Positions 28,001 to 37,662 of a stretch of 64,000 bases of DNA are shown piece by piece; within the stretch, counting starts at the first letter, position 1, and each line of letters starts with the position of its first letter. The notes below the pieces were generated by a model, which was given only the letters and a program-made list of their open reading frames with translations, had not been told where the DNA came from and did not search any database. The stretch spans positions 62,001-126,000 of the forward strand of contig NZ_SBHN01000014.1 of assembly GCF_006980715.1 (NCBI RefSeq), read 5' to 3'. The translations under genes and the position numbers were made by a program. The DNA comes from Telmatospirillum sp. J64-1. GTDB taxonomy: Bacteria > Pseudomonadota > Alphaproteobacteria > Rhodospirillales > Magnetospirillaceae.

Positions 28001-29872
28001 ATGACAAAGACCATGTATGACGTGATCGTGATCGGCGGCGGCCATGCCGGCTGCGAGGCCGCTTCGGCTTCGGCCCGGCAAGGGGCGCGGACTCTGCTTC
28101 TGACCCAGCGCATCGAAACCATCGGCGAGATGTCCTGCAACCCGGCCATCGGCGGCTTGGCGAAGGGGCAGTTGGTGCGTGAGATTGATGCCCTGGATGG
28201 CGTGATGGGCCGGGCCATCGACCGCGGCGGCATCCAGTTCCGCATCCTCAACCGCAGCAAGGGCCCGGCGGTGCAGGGGCCGCGCGCCCAGGCGGACCGC
28301 AAGCTCTATCGCCAGGCCATGCAGGCTATCCTGGCCGAGCAGGAAAACCTGGAGATCCGGGAAGCCACCGCCGAGGATATCCTGACCGATGCCGAAGGGC
28401 GGGTGAGGGCGGTCACGACGGCGGCGGGCGAGGAGATCGCCTGCGGGGCCGTGGTCCTGACCACCGGTACCTTCCTGCGCGGGCTGATCCATATCGGCGA
28501 GCATACGGAAAGCGCGGGGCGCTGGGGCGACAAGCCCTCGGTGGGATTGTCGGCGGCGCTCGCTCGCATGGGATTTCCGCTGGGCCGTCTGAAGACCGGC
28601 ACGCCGGCGCGACTGGATGGCCGGACCATCGACTGGGCCAGCCTGGACATGCAGCCGGGCGACGAGCCGCCGGTTCCGTTCTCCTATCTGACGCGCAGCA
28701 TCACCACGCCGCAGGTGGAATGCGGGATCACCGGCACCACCCCGGCCACGCATGAAATCATCCGCGCCAATCTGCACCGTGCGCCGATGTATTCGGGCCA
28801 GATCGAAAGCGTCGGGCCGCGCTATTGCCCCTCCATCGAGGACAAGGTGGTGCGGTTCGGCGAGCGCAACGGCCATCAGATCTTCCTCGAACCCGAAGGC
28901 CTGGACGACCATACCGTCTATCCCAACGGCATCTCCACCTCGCTGCCCAAGGAGGTCCAGCTCGAGATGCTGAAGACTATTCCGGGGCTGGAAAAGGCCG
29001 TGATGATGCGGCCCGGCTATGCCATCGAATATGATTTCGTCGATCCGCGCGAGCTTCACCCCACGCTGGAAACCCGCCGCGTCCCGAATCTCTTCTTCGC
29101 CGGCCAGATCAACGGCACCACCGGTTACGAGGAAGCGGGCGCACAGGGGCTGGTGGCGGGTCTGAATGCCGCCCTGAAGGTTTCGGGCTCGGCGCCCTTC
29201 GTGCTGGACCGGGCCGATGCCTATATCGGCGTGATGATCGACGACCTGGTGACGCTGGGGACCAGCGAGCCTTACCGCATGTTCACCTCGCGCGCCGAAT
29301 ACCGGCTGCTGCTGCGCTCGGACAATGCCGATTTGCGCCTGACGCCCAAGGCCATCGCCCTGGGCTGTGCCTCGGCGGAGCGGGTCCAGGCCTTCACCGC
29401 CAAGGCCGAGGCGCTGGAGCAGGGGAGGGCGCTGATGCGTTCCCTGCGTGCTTCGCCCAATCAATTGCGCAAGCACGGCCTGACCGTGAACCTGGACGGC
29501 GTGGTCCGGTCCGCCTTCGACCTGCTGTCCTATCCCAATATGAGTGTCGAGCAACTGACATCCATCTGGCCTGAGATCGGCGGGCTGCGCGCCGACGTGC
29601 TGGAACAGGTGGAAATCGAAGGGCGCTATGCCGGTTACCTGGAACGGCAGGAAGCCGATATCCGTGCCTTCCGCCGCGACGAAGCCCTGGCCTTGCCGGA
29701 CGACCTGGATTATGCCGCCGTGGGCGGACTGTCCAACGAAGTCCGCGCGAAGCTGTCGGCAGCACGCCCTGCCACCTTGGGCGCCGCGTCGCGGATACCG
29801 GGGGTGACACCGGCGGCGCTGACAGCGCTGTTGGGGCATATCAAGCGGCGCGATATGGACGCGGCCGAGTAA
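28001..29872 (+). CDS. mnmG: tRNA uridine-5-carboxymethylaminomethyl modification enzyme MnmG
   Basis: This is the FAD-dependent partner of MnmE. The 623-residue product opens with the dinucleotide-binding motif [20 protein letters not shown]. It has [21 protein letters not shown] near residue 45 and the family signature [17 protein letters not shown] near 83. GTGEEAGAQG-type FAD contacts occur as [17 protein letters not shown] near 375. The start is uncertain: ATG 28001 gives [11 protein letters not shown] 28013 gives MYDV, and GTG 27983 would overlap parS site 1. None has a strong ribosome site. Confidence 0.96.
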   Translation: MTKTMYDVIVIGGGHAGCEAASASARQGARTLLLTQRIETIGEMSCNPAIGGLAKGQLVREIDALDGVMGRAIDRGGIQFRILNRSKGPAVQGPRAQADRKLYRQAMQAILAEQENLEIREATAEDILTDAEGRVRAVTTAAGEEIACGAVVLTTGTFLRGLIHIGEHTESAGRWGDKPSVGLSAALARMGFPLGRLKTGTPARLDGRTIDWASLDMQPGDEPPVPFSYLTRSITTPQVECGITGTTPATHEIIRANLHRAPMYSGQIESVGPRYCPSIEDKVVRFGERNGHQIFLEPEGLDDHTVYPNGISTSLPKEVQLEMLKTIPGLEKAVMMRPGYAIEYDFVDPRELHPTLETRRVPNLFFAGQINGTTGYEEAGAQGLVAGLNAALKVSGSAPFVLDRADAYIGVMIDDLVTLGTSEPYRMFTSRAEYRLLLRSDNADLRLTPKAIALGCASAERVQAFTAKAEALEQGRALMRSLRASPNQLRKHGLTVNLDGVVRSAFDLLSYPNMSVEQLTSIWPEIGGLRADVLEQVEIEGRYAGYLERQEADIRAFRRDEALALPDDLDYAAVGGLSNEVRAKLSAARPATLGAASRIPGVTPAALTALLGHIKRRDMDAAE

Positions 29873-29901
29873 GGGTTTATTCGCCAAATCTATGCTTTAT
29901 T

Positions 29902-29984
29902 CGTCATTCCCGCGTATGCGGGAATCCATAAAGACGATGCTTCTTCTTTGCGTGTCATGGGCTCCCGCTTCCGCGGGAGTGACG
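29902..29984. repeat. REP-type inverted pair, fourth copy
   Basis: Arms CGTCATTCCCGCGTATGCGG and CCGCTTCCGCGGGAGTGACG face each other between mnmG and parS site 2. The tip sequences differ (GTAT and TTCC) but the stems are kept. Confidence 0.85.
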
Positions 29985-30014
29985 AACAAGGTTCGGCTAG
30001 TCAGCCCGAGATGA

Positions 30015-30030
30015 CGTTTCACGTGAAACA
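30015..30030. promoter_or_regulatory. parS site 2
   Basis: CGTTTCACGTGAAACA holds the full 14-base core GTTTCACGTGAAAC (30016-30029) with one outer-base change. It lies 12 bases before the rsmG start, next to the ribosome site GGGGAGGGGG. Confidence 0.93.
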
Positions 30031-30041
30031 GGGGAGGGGGA

Positions 30042-30647
30042 ATGACGCCCGAAGAGGTTCAGGCGCAGATCGGCGTTTCACGTGAAACGCTGGACAAGCT
30101 GCGTCTCTATGCCGAGACGCTGGAGAAATGGCAGCCCAAGATCAATCTTGTGGGACCGGCGACTCTGCCCGATCTCTGGCGTCGTCATATCCTCGATTCC
30201 GCGCAGCTCTATCAGCTTCTGCCGGAAGGGACAGAGACTTTGGCCGATCTCGGCAGCGGGGCGGGATTCCCCGGACTGGTCCTGGCGGTGATGGGGGTGC
30301 CCGATGTCCATCTGCTGGAAAGCGATGCCAGGAAATGCGCCTTCCTGCGCGAAGTGGCACGTTTGACGGACACCAAAGTCACCATCCACAACAAGCGGAT
30401 CGAGCAGGTCCAAGGCCTTCAAGCTGATTGCATCACCGCCCGGGCCTTGGCGCCGGTGGCCGATCTTCTGAAACTCGCGCAGTCGCTTTTCAAGGACGAC
30501 ACGGAATGCTTGTTCCTGAAAGGCAGAAACAGCGAGGAAGAATTGACCCAGGCGGCTAAAGATTGGAAGATGACGGTGCAACGGATTCCCAGCGTGACGG
30601 ATCCTTCCGGTCTTATTCTCCGCTTGAAAGAGGTTTCTCGTGCCTGA
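30042..30647 (+). CDS. rsmG: 16S rRNA (guanine(527)-N(7))-methyltransferase RsmG
   Basis: RsmG methylates G527 of 16S rRNA. The 201-residue product has RLYAETLEKWQPKINLVGP near the N-terminus, a helical HILDSAQLYQLLP segment, and the AdoMet-binding loop LADLGSGAGFPGLVLAVMG near 67-85. A catalytic-site TARALAPVADLLKLA follows near 132. A parS core lies inside the coding sequence and encodes Val-Ser-Arg-Glu-Thr at residues 12-16. ATG 30042 follows a strong GGGGAGGGGG. The stop overlaps parA by eight bases. Confidence 0.96.
   Translation: MTPEEVQAQIGVSRETLDKLRLYAETLEKWQPKINLVGPATLPDLWRRHILDSAQLYQLLPEGTETLADLGSGAGFPGLVLAVMGVPDVHLLESDARKCAFLREVARLTDTKVTIHNKRIEQVQGLQADCITARALAPVADLLKLAQSLFKDDTECLFLKGRNSEEELTQAAKDWKMTVQRIPSVTDPSGLILRLKEVSRA
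30075..30088. promoter_or_regulatory. parS site 3, inside rsmG
   Basis: The 14-base core GTTTCACGTGAAAC occurs 33 bases into rsmG. Outer bases are C and G, so the site matches the core exactly but not the outermost pair of the 16-mer. Confidence 0.88.
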
Positions 30648-31446
30648 GCCAATCGCAATCGCGCCGGCGAAGCCACGCATTCTCGCGATTGCCAACCAGA
30701 AGGGTGGGGTGGGCAAGACCACGACCACCATCAACCTCGCCACGGCGCTGGCGGCAGCTCGCAAGAAAGTTCTGGTTATCGACCTGGATCCTCAGGGCAA
30801 TGCCAGCACCGGCATGGGCATTCCCAACGACGCACGCCGCGTCGGCTCCTATCATCTGCTGATCGGCGAAGCGACCTTGGAAGGCGCGGTGATGGAGACC
30901 GATATCCCGCGCCTCTCGCTGGTGCCGGCAGGGGTCGACCTGCTGGGGGCCGAGCTGGAACTGGTGGATATCAAGAACCGCGAGAGCCGGCTGCGTGATG
31001 CCTTGACCGGGCATTGCGGTCATTTCGATTTCATCCTGATCGATTGCCCGCCGGCCTTGGGCCTGCTGACGCTCAACGCCCTGGTGGCGGCGCAGGCGGT
31101 GATGGTGCCGCTGCAATGCGAATTCTTCGCCCTGGAAGGGGTTAGCCAATTGGTGCGCACCATCGAATTGGTGAAGAAGCGCTACAATCCTTCGTTGGAA
31201 TTGCAGGGCATCGTCCTGACCATGTTCGACAAGCGCAACAGCCTGTCCACCATGGTGGCCGCCGATGTGCGTGAATTTTTCGGCGACAAGGTCTACAAGA
31301 CCGTCATTCCGCGCAATGTCCGCATCTCGGAAGCGCCGTCCCATGGCAAGCCGGTGCTGATATACGACCTGAAATGCGCGGGGTCTGAAGCCTATATCCA
31401 CCTCGCGACGGAGGTGCTGAAGCGGGAAGGGGTCATGCAGGTATGA
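30640..31446 (+). CDS. parA: Chromosome partitioning ATPase ParA
   Basis: ParA moves the replicated origin regions apart along the nucleoid in response to ParB-parS. The 268-residue protein has the deviant Walker A motif ANQKGGVGKTTTTINLA (about 18-34), the Walker A' VLVIDLDPQGNAST (about 45-58) and Walker B FILIDCPPALGLLT (about 129-142). It lacks the N-terminal DNA-binding extension of plasmid ParA, as is normal for chromosomal (Soj-type) proteins. The GTG at 30640 lies behind GAAAGAGG. It overlaps rsmG and shares ATGA with parB. Confidence 0.97.
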   Translation: MPEPIAIAPAKPRILAIANQKGGVGKTTTTINLATALAAARKKVLVIDLDPQGNASTGMGIPNDARRVGSYHLLIGEATLEGAVMETDIPRLSLVPAGVDLLGAELELVDIKNRESRLRDALTGHCGHFDFILIDCPPALGLLTLNALVAAQAVMVPLQCEFFALEGVSQLVRTIELVKKRYNPSLELQGIVLTMFDKRNSLSTMVAADVREFFGDKVYKTVIPRNVRISEAPSHGKPVLIYDLKCAGSEAYIHLATEVLKREGVMQV

Positions 31447-32420
31447 GCAGCGAAGACGGAAAGCGCCGCCTGGGCCGGGGCCTGTCGGCCCTGTTCGGTG
31501 ATCCGGAGCCGACAGCCGTTGCCGCTGATATGGCCTCCGCGCCGTCGGAAGAGGGCGAAAAAGCGACCCAGACCTTGCCGATCGAGCTGCTGCGCCCCGG
31601 CAAGTTCCAGCCTCGCATGCGCTTCGACGAGGATCGCATTGCCGACCTGGTGGAATCGATCCGCGACAAGGGGATCATCCAGCCCATCCTGGTGCGGCGT
31701 GATCCCGCCGATCCCGCGAAATACGAGATCATTGCCGGTGAACGCCGCTGGCGGGCCGCTCAGCGGGCGCAGCTTCATCAGGTGCCGGTCCTCATCAAGG
31801 ACCTGACGGACCGCGAAGCCGCCGAGGTGGCCCTGGTCGAGAACCTGCAGCGTCAGGACCTGTCGGCCATTGAGGAAGCGGAAGGCTACCGCCGCCTGCA
31901 GACCGAATTCGAACATAGCCAGGAAGATTTGGCGCGTGCCGTCGGCAAGAGCCGCTCCCATGTCGCCAATACCATGCGCCTGCTGGCTTTGCCCGATCCG
32001 GTCAAGGAAATGGTGGAAAGCGGCCAGCTCAGCGCCGGTCATGCCCGTGCGCTTCTGACCAGCCAGGATGCCGTCACCCTGGCCCGCCACGTGGTTGCCA
32101 AGGGCCTGAACGTGCGCCAGACCGAAAAGCTGGTGCAGAAGGGCCCCGGCAAATCCCGTCCCCGCAAATCGGCGGAGAAGGACCCGGATACGGCGGCGCT
32201 GGAACGCGATTTGACCAATCTTCTGGGCACCAAGGTCGATATCAAGTTCCAGGGCAAGGGCGGCGAATTAACCATCCATTACGGCAGCCTGGAACAACTC
32301 GACAGCATCCTGAAACGCCTCAGCCAGGGCCATGTGACGGCCAAGGAATCCGGCGAGGACCTGCTGGAGGACGGGGAGCTGTCGGACGAGGATCTGGCTG
32401 CCGACCTGGATATGGAATAG
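31443..32420 (+). CDS. parB: Chromosome partitioning protein ParB
   Basis: ParB binds parS, spreads along the DNA using CTP and loads SMC. The 325-residue protein opens RRLGRGLSALFGD, the usual ParA-stimulating N-terminus. The ParB/Srx domain contains the CTP-site sequence AGERRWRAAQRA (about 97-108) followed by ALVENLQRQDLSAIEEAEGY. The helix-turn-helix QEDLARAVGKSRSHVANTMR covers about 160-180. The C-terminal dimer domain carries the basic KPRKS-like linker and ends with an acidic tail. ATG 31443 overlaps the parA stop. Confidence 0.97.
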   Translation: MSSEDGKRRLGRGLSALFGDPEPTAVAADMASAPSEEGEKATQTLPIELLRPGKFQPRMRFDEDRIADLVESIRDKGIIQPILVRRDPADPAKYEIIAGERRWRAAQRAQLHQVPVLIKDLTDREAAEVALVENLQRQDLSAIEEAEGYRRLQTEFEHSQEDLARAVGKSRSHVANTMRLLALPDPVKEMVESGQLSAGHARALLTSQDAVTLARHVVAKGLNVRQTEKLVQKGPGKSRPRKSAEKDPDTAALERDLTNLLGTKVDIKFQGKGGELTIHYGSLEQLDSILKRLSQGHVTAKESGEDLLEDGELSDEDLAADLDME

Positions 32421-32444
32421 AGAGCTTTTTGGCCCGTCTCGCCC

Positions 32445-32557
32445 TTCGAGACGCCGCCAAGGCGGCTCCTCAGGGTGAGGCTAATTTCTTACTCTCTTTG
32501 CAGTAAACGAGGTCCAGGAGGCCGAGCCTCCTGGCGGGTTTGGGCGGAACCCAAGAA
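32445..32557. repeat. Composite of two half-repeats after parB
   Basis: A single arm of the TTCGAGACG family (32445-32480) has its internal hairpin changed to GCCGCC-AA-GGCGGC, which still pairs. It is followed by one half of the four-hairpin element: CCAGGAGGC-CGA-GCCTCCTGG (32514-32534), then GCGGG and TTGGG-CGGAA-CCCAA. The region separates the convergent parB and holA genes. Confidence 0.8.
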
Positions 32558-32560
32558 CCT

Positions 32561-33595
32561 CTACCGCCGCTGTCCTGCTGCCGCCGCCACGCGGGCGATC
32601 TGCATCAGCACGCGTCCGCACAGGGCTTCCGCGGGCAGGCCGGTGGTCTTGCATTCCATTTCGGCATTGAGGAGAAGGCCGAGGGCCGTGGACAGGCGTT
32701 CGGCGGGCCAGCGCTGAAGCTGTCCCTTCATGCGCGGCGCGACCTTGAAGATCGGCGGCGGTTTCAGGCTGGCCAGCGCCTGGTCGCTGGTCTTGCCCTT
32801 GGCCATATGACCGGCGGCGAGATGCAGGCGCAGGAAGTGCCGGGTCACCGTGCGCAGGATGGCGATGGGGGAGGTGCCTTCCAGGGCGAGGCGGTCGAGC
32901 AGGCGCTGGAGGGTCTTCTGGTCGCCTTCGGCGGCGGCCATGGCGACATCTTCCATGCCGAAGGCGGCCGTGTCGCCGATACAGGCGGCGGCATCGGCCA
33001 GCGTGACCGTGCCGGGCCCACCCATGTAGAGCGCCAGTTTCTCCAGCTCGGCGCGCGTGAGGCGGCGGTCGCCGCCCAGGTGATCGGCCAGGAAGGACTG
33101 GGCATCGGGGTCGATGGTCAAGCCGTGGCGCTTCAGCGTTTCACGGATGACGCCGTCCAGGCTGCTGCCCTCGTCGGCATAGCTGGGCAGGGCGGCGGCA
33201 TTGGCCGCTTCCTCGAACAGCTTGCGCAGGGTGGAACGCGGCCCCAATTCCCCGGCTTCCACCAGGATCAGGGCATCGCCGGCCGGATCGGCCAGGAAGC
33301 CCTTGAACAGGGCCGTCAGGCTGTCCGCGGCTTCCCGCACCCGCACCACCCGGCGTCCGCCGGTAAGCGCCAGGGCGGCGGCTTCATCGGCCAGACGGGC
33401 GGGATCGTCACGCAGGATGGCGGGGGTCAGGTCGGCGACGCGGAAAGGATCGGACAGGTCGGGGCAGACGGACTTCGCCATCTGGTCGATCCTTTCCCGC
33501 ACCAGGCCCGTATCCGGCCCGTAGACGAGGATCGCACGGGCCGAAGGATCGGGATTGCGGAGAAAGGACTCGGCCTTGTTGGCGGCGATTTTCAC
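32561..33595 (-). CDS. holA: DNA polymerase III delta subunit
   Basis: HolA is the wrench of the clamp loader that opens the beta clamp. The 344-residue product has the usual weakly conserved sequence: ILVYGPDTGLVRERIDQMAK near residue 22, VRVREAADSLTALFKGFL, the GDRRLTRAELEKLALYMG helix near 172, and the C-terminal collar. Here the Walker site is degenerate, as normal for delta. It sits downstream of leuS and lptE on the same strand, the classic bacterial leuS-lptE-holA order. Confidence 0.94.
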   Translation of the reverse strand: MKIAANKAESFLRNPDPSARAILVYGPDTGLVRERIDQMAKSVCPDLSDPFRVADLTPAILRDDPARLADEAAALALTGGRRVVRVREAADSLTALFKGFLADPAGDALILVEAGELGPRSTLRKLFEEAANAAALPSYADEGSSLDGVIRETLKRHGLTIDPDAQSFLADHLGGDRRLTRAELEKLALYMGGPGTVTLADAAACIGDTAAFGMEDVAMAAAEGDQKTLQRLLDRLALEGTSPIAILRTVTRHFLRLHLAAGHMAKGKTSDQALASLKPPPIFKVAPRMKGQLQRWPAERLSTALGLLLNAEMECKTTGLPAEALCGRVLMQIARVAAAAGQRR

Positions 33596-33612
33596 GGCCT
33601 GCGGCCTTTACG

Positions 33613-34140
33613 TCACGAGGAAGGCTGTTGCTGCTGCTGTTCGGCCTGACGAAGGAAATAGAGGCCGAGGCGGATGCGGATTTCCTCGGCGATCTGCTGC
33701 AAGGCGCGGGAGCGGGCATCGCGGGCGGCGATCACCGTCGAGAACTGGTTCGACTGCACCCAGTTATAGGTGCCGGCATTCTCGATGACCTGACGGTCCA
33801 GCTCCAGGCCGTCGCGCAGCAGGATATAGCTGGCGCGGACGGCAATGCGGCTGCGCGTCGCCGTGGCGTCACGGGCCGTCAGAAGCTCCGTCTCTTCTTC
33901 CGTCAGCGAAACTTGCAGCACATATTCCGCCGGTCCAGTCCGGGCGGCGGAATTAAGGCGCTCGGCCAGCAGGTTCTGCAACTGCTGCCCTGCGCGATCG
34001 GCGATGGGCGCCACGGCAATGCGCGCCATCTCAGCCGAGACCTCGACCGGCTGAGAGCGTTCGGCATAGAGCGGCTGGAAGCCGCAGCCGGCAAGAAGCA
34101 TCAGGCCGGATGCGGCCGCTATGGCTTTAAACCACCACAT
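33613..34140 (-). CDS. lptE: LPS-assembly lipoprotein LptE
   Basis: LptE plugs the LptD barrel that inserts lipopolysaccharide into the outer membrane. The 175-residue protein has a lipoprotein signal with lipobox LLAGC (cysteine 19) followed by GFQPLYA, the family's opening. The rest shows the alternating pattern of the small LptE domain ([22 protein letters not shown] and [12 protein letters not shown]). A poly-Gln tail closes it. Its start overlaps the end of leuS by 14 bases, so it is translationally coupled. Confidence 0.93.
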   Translation of the reverse strand: MWWFKAIAAASGLMLLAGCGFQPLYAERSQPVEVSAEMARIAVAPIADRAGQQLQNLLAERLNSAARTGPAEYVLQVSLTEEETELLTARDATATRSRIAVRASYILLRDGLELDRQVIENAGTYNWVQSNQFSTVIAARDARSRALQQIAEEIRIRLGLYFLRQAEQQQQQPSS

Positions 34141-36697
34141 TCACGATCCGATTGGGCACGACGACCACCTTGCGTAGGGTTTTGCCTTCGATCACCGACT
34201 GCACCGCCGGCAAGGCGAGAGCGGCGTCCTGGGCGGTTTTCTGATCCACGTCCTTGGGCAGGTCGATGGTGCCGCGCAGCTTGCCGTTCACCTGGACGGC
34301 AATGGTGACGCTGTCCTCGACCAGCAGGGCGGGATCGGCTTCGGGCCAGGGAGTCTGAGCCAGCAGGGTCTGGTGACCGAGCATGGACCAGAGTTCTTCC
34401 GCGAGATGCGGCATCATCGGGCCGATCAGGCGCACCACCGTTTCCAGGCCCTCGCGCAGCACCCAGGCGGCACCGTCCTCGTCCTGGGGCAGTTCGCCCA
34501 GGGCGTTGGTCAGTTCGCGGATGCGCGCCACGGCCTTGTTGAAGTGGAAACGCTCCAGGTCTTCGGCGACGGCGACGGTGGCCTTGTGCGACAGGCGATG
34601 GACCTTATCCGCGGCCTTGCCCAAGCTGGCGGGCTGGACGCTGCCGACCGGCGGCAGTTCCAGGGACGGTTGGGCGACCATGCGCCACAGGCGGTTGACA
34701 TAGCGCCAGGCACCGTCGATGCCGGCCTCGGTCCAGTCCAGATCGCGTTCCGGCGGGCTGTCGGAGAGCATGAACAGGCGCGCGGTATCGGCGCCGTAGG
34801 TGTCGATGATATGGGCCGGATCGACCACATTCTTCTTCGACTTGCTCATCTTCTCCGAGCGGCCGATGGTCACCGGCTGGCCGCTGGCGGCATGGACCGG
34901 GTGGCCCTCCGCATCGCGGGTGACCTCATCGGGGAAGAGCCATTTCCCGTCCTGGTCCTTGTAGGTCTCGTGGCAGATCATGCCCTGGGTGAGCAGGCCG
35001 GCGAAGGGCTCCTCCACGTTCAGATAGCCGCAGCGCTTCAGGGCGCGGGTGAAGAAACGCGAATAGAGCAGATGCAGCACGGCATGTTCGATGCCGCCGA
35101 TATACTGGTCCACCGGCAGCCATTTGTTGGCCGCCTCCTGGGTGAAGCCCTTGTCTTCGACCGGCGAGGTGAAGCGGGCGAAATACCAGGAGGATTCGAA
35201 GAAGGTGTCGAAGGTATCGGTCTCGCGCCGGGCGGCCTTGCCGCATTTGGGGCAAGAGACATGCTTCCAGGTCGGGTGATGGTCCAGCGGGTTGCCCGGC
35301 TTGTCGAAGCTGACATCCTCGGGCAGGACCACCGGCAGGTCTTGTTCCGGAACCGGAACGATACCGCAGTCGTCGCAATGGATGATGGGGATGGGGCAGC
35401 CCCAATAGCGCTGGCGCGACACGCCCCAGTCGCGCAGGCGCCAGTTGACAGCGCGGCTGCCGATACCCAGGCCTTCGATATGGTCGATCATGGCGGCCTT
35501 GGCCTCGGCCACGGATTTGCCGTTCAGGAAGCCGGAATTGACCAGGATGCCGTCGCCGGTGAAGGCTTCGTTGCCGATCTCCGGCACGTTCTCGGCGTCG
35601 GGGGCGACGACGGGGCGGACCGGCAGGTCGTATTTGCGGGCGAAATCCAGGTCGCGCTGGTCATGGGCGGGGCAGCCGAAGATGGCGCCGGTGCCGTAAT
35701 CCATCAGCACGAAGTTGGCCACATAAAGCGGCAGTTCCGCATCCTCGGCCAGCGGATGACGGATGCGCAGGCCGGTATCGAAGCCTTTCTTCTCGGCCGT
35801 CTCGATGGCCGCTTCCGAGGTGCCGATGCGGTTGCATTCGGCGATGAATTCGGTCAGGGCGGCATTCGTCCCGGCCAATTCGGCGGCCAGCGGGTGATTG
35901 GGCGCAATGGCGCAGAAGGACGCGCCGAACAGGGTGTCGGGGCGGGTGGTGTAGACTTCCAGGCGGTCGTCGCGGCCCTTGATCTCGAAGAACAGGCGCA
36001 GGCCCTCGGAGCGGCCGATCCAATTCTCCTGCATCAGGCGCACGCGTTCGGGCCAGCGCTCCAGGGTGGACAGGCCGTCCAGCAGGTCCTGGGCGAAGTC
36101 GGTGATCTTCAGGAACCATTGCGACAGCTGGCGCTTCTCGACCAGGGCGCCCGAGCGCCAGCCCCGGCCGTCGATGACCTGTTCGTTGGCCAGAACGGTG
36201 TTCTCGACCGGGTCCCAGTTGACCCAGCTTTCCTTGCGGTAGACTAGGCCGGCCTTGAGGAAGTCGAGGAACATCTTCTGTTCGTGCCGGTAATAATCCG
36301 GCTCGCAGGTGGCGATTTCGCGGCTCCAGTCATAGGACAGGCCCATGGTCTTGAGCTGCTCGCGCATGGCGGCGATGTTCTCGCGCGTCCATTTGGCGGG
36401 ATGGACATTGTTCTGGATGGCGGCGTTCTCGGCGGGCAGGCCGAAGGCGTCCCAGCCCATGGGATGAAGCACGTTGAATCCGCGCGCCCGCTTGTAGCGC
36501 GCGACCACATCGCCCAGCGTGTAGTTGCGCACATGCCCCATATGGATGCGGCCCGAGGGATAGGGGAACATCTCGAGGACATAGTATTTGGGCCGAGCAT
36601 CCTCGTCGCGGGTGCGGAAGCAATCCTGCTGCTCCCATACCTGCTGCCACTTGGCCTCGGTTTCCTTGACGTTGTAACGGTCCTCGATGCGCGACAT
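34127..36697 (-). CDS. leuS: Leucine--tRNA ligase
   Basis: LeuRS charges tRNA-Leu. The 856-residue product has the class I HIGH motif as [15 protein letters not shown] (about 45-59). It also has the long editing domain inserted near 225-415 (with the [11 protein letters not shown] motif), the zinc-like [18 protein letters not shown] segment and the KMSKS motif [10 protein letters not shown] near 618. The C-terminus [11 protein letters not shown] matches bacterial LeuRS. I chose ATG 36697 (MSRIEDRYN), seven residues shorter than the longest reading. lptE and holA follow. Confidence 0.98.
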   Translation of the reverse strand: MSRIEDRYNVKETEAKWQQVWEQQDCFRTRDEDARPKYYVLEMFPYPSGRIHMGHVRNYTLGDVVARYKRARGFNVLHPMGWDAFGLPAENAAIQNNVHPAKWTRENIAAMREQLKTMGLSYDWSREIATCEPDYYRHEQKMFLDFLKAGLVYRKESWVNWDPVENTVLANEQVIDGRGWRSGALVEKRQLSQWFLKITDFAQDLLDGLSTLERWPERVRLMQENWIGRSEGLRLFFEIKGRDDRLEVYTTRPDTLFGASFCAIAPNHPLAAELAGTNAALTEFIAECNRIGTSEAAIETAEKKGFDTGLRIRHPLAEDAELPLYVANFVLMDYGTGAIFGCPAHDQRDLDFARKYDLPVRPVVAPDAENVPEIGNEAFTGDGILVNSGFLNGKSVAEAKAAMIDHIEGLGIGSRAVNWRLRDWGVSRQRYWGCPIPIIHCDDCGIVPVPEQDLPVVLPEDVSFDKPGNPLDHHPTWKHVSCPKCGKAARRETDTFDTFFESSWYFARFTSPVEDKGFTQEAANKWLPVDQYIGGIEHAVLHLLYSRFFTRALKRCGYLNVEEPFAGLLTQGMICHETYKDQDGKWLFPDEVTRDAEGHPVHAASGQPVTIGRSEKMSKSKKNVVDPAHIIDTYGADTARLFMLSDSPPERDLDWTEAGIDGAWRYVNRLWRMVAQPSLELPPVGSVQPASLGKAADKVHRLSHKATVAVAEDLERFHFNKAVARIRELTNALGELPQDEDGAAWVLREGLETVVRLIGPMMPHLAEELWSMLGHQTLLAQTPWPEADPALLVEDSVTIAVQVNGKLRGTIDLPKDVDQKTAQDAALALPAVQSVIEGKTLRKVVVVPNRIVNVVV

Positions 36698-36734
36698 TTC
36701 GTGCGGTTCCCAGGTCAATAAAAAGGTAACTTTC

Positions 36735-36837
36735 CTGGGCTTTGCCCAGACCCGCCAGGAGGCTTGCCTCCTGGACCTCGTGAATTTCAGGGATCAAAGA
36801 GCCCAAGGCCCTTTGCGGGTGCAGGGCAGCGCCCTGC
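36735..36837. repeat. Four-hairpin palindromic element, copy 2
   Basis: Hairpins CTGGGC-TTT-GCCCAG (36735-36749), CCAGGAGGC-TT-GCCTCCTGG (36755-36774), a near-perfect CAAAGAGCC/GGCCCTTTG, and GCAGGGC-AGC-GCCCTGC (36821-36837) repeat the plan of 14448-14577. The second stem has a completely different sequence, yet base pairing is kept. Confidence 0.85.
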
Positions 36838-36853
36838 GAACTTTTTCTTCTGC

Positions 36854-37381
36854 TTAATTGGTCCCGTCGCTGCGTAGCTGGCGCGCGCGGGTCAGGATGG
36901 CGTTTTCCAGGTCGGTGGCCATGGCGGGATCGACCGGGGCATCCATCCATTGGCCCGAAGGATCGCGTACCTGACGGAAGACCGAGACGCGCACGCCGTC
37001 GGCGCGCAGGTCGCGGCCCAGGATGAAGACGCTGGCCTTGAAGCGTTCGCCGGGGCTTTCGGCCGGGGCGTACCAGTCGGTCAGGATGACCCCGCCGAAA
37101 GGATCGGCCGAAGCCAGCGGCATGAATCCCATGGTATCGAGCGAGGCGCGCCACAGGAAGCTGTTGACGCCGATGCCGGCCGCCGCCTGGTCTTGCGCGC
37201 GCCGCTGTTGATTGCCGAACACGCCGAAGGCGCCGCCATCGCCCCAGACGGTTTCTCGGTCGGGGCCGTAGTTTTCCTCGCCCGGCCATTGCACCGGCTG
37301 GGTCTGTACGCCGCAAGCCGCCACCGTCAGCGCCGCGACGGCCCCCAGGGCCAGGCGGACGCCACGTTCGAAGCCTTTCAT
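36854..37381 (-). CDS. DUF3576 lipoprotein
   Basis: The 175-residue protein has a signal sequence with the lipobox VAACG (cysteine 23). Its body includes INSFLWRASLDTMGFMPLAS-like sequence (GVNSFLWRASLDTMGFMPLA, about 71-90), ADPFGGVILTDWY and RQVRDPSGQWMDAPV, matching the DUF3576 family. DUF3576 proteins are alphaproteobacterial, and the gene typically lies before leuS, as here. It should be anchored in the cell envelope. The function is unknown; a link to LPS assembly is only suggested by the neighbourhood. Confidence 0.88.
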   Translation of the reverse strand: MKGFERGVRLALGAVAALTVAACGVQTQPVQWPGEENYGPDRETVWGDGGAFGVFGNQQRRAQDQAAAGIGVNSFLWRASLDTMGFMPLASADPFGGVILTDWYAPAESPGERFKASVFILGRDLRADGVRVSVFRQVRDPSGQWMDAPVDPAMATDLENAILTRARQLRSDGTN

Positions 37382-37662
37382 ACGCTACTCCACGCTGCCA
37401 CAGGCATCCCGCCAGAATCAGGAGGCCCTAAAGATATATGGCGGCCATGATTAAACGATCCGGGCTGCCTTGTTAAGGACAATGATCGCGCTCGCGCGCG
37501 AGGCGGCTGTGTCTTCGATGCAACAGTGCGCGGTTTTTACAACGATCATCCCTTCGAGTCCGTTGACCCTGGGGAGGAGTCACGGCAATCTCTGGGTCGT
37601 TCGCAAGATTTGGGATAGTGCTCCCCACCAAAGGAGGGGCACACCAACGAAAGGATAACCAA

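Noticed and set aside
34373-36247. Plus-strand frame of 624 residues opposite leuS
   Set aside because: Antisense to a clear leucyl-tRNA synthetase. Its composition (Gly/Gln/His/Arg rich) is typical of reverse-strand frames in GC-rich DNA.
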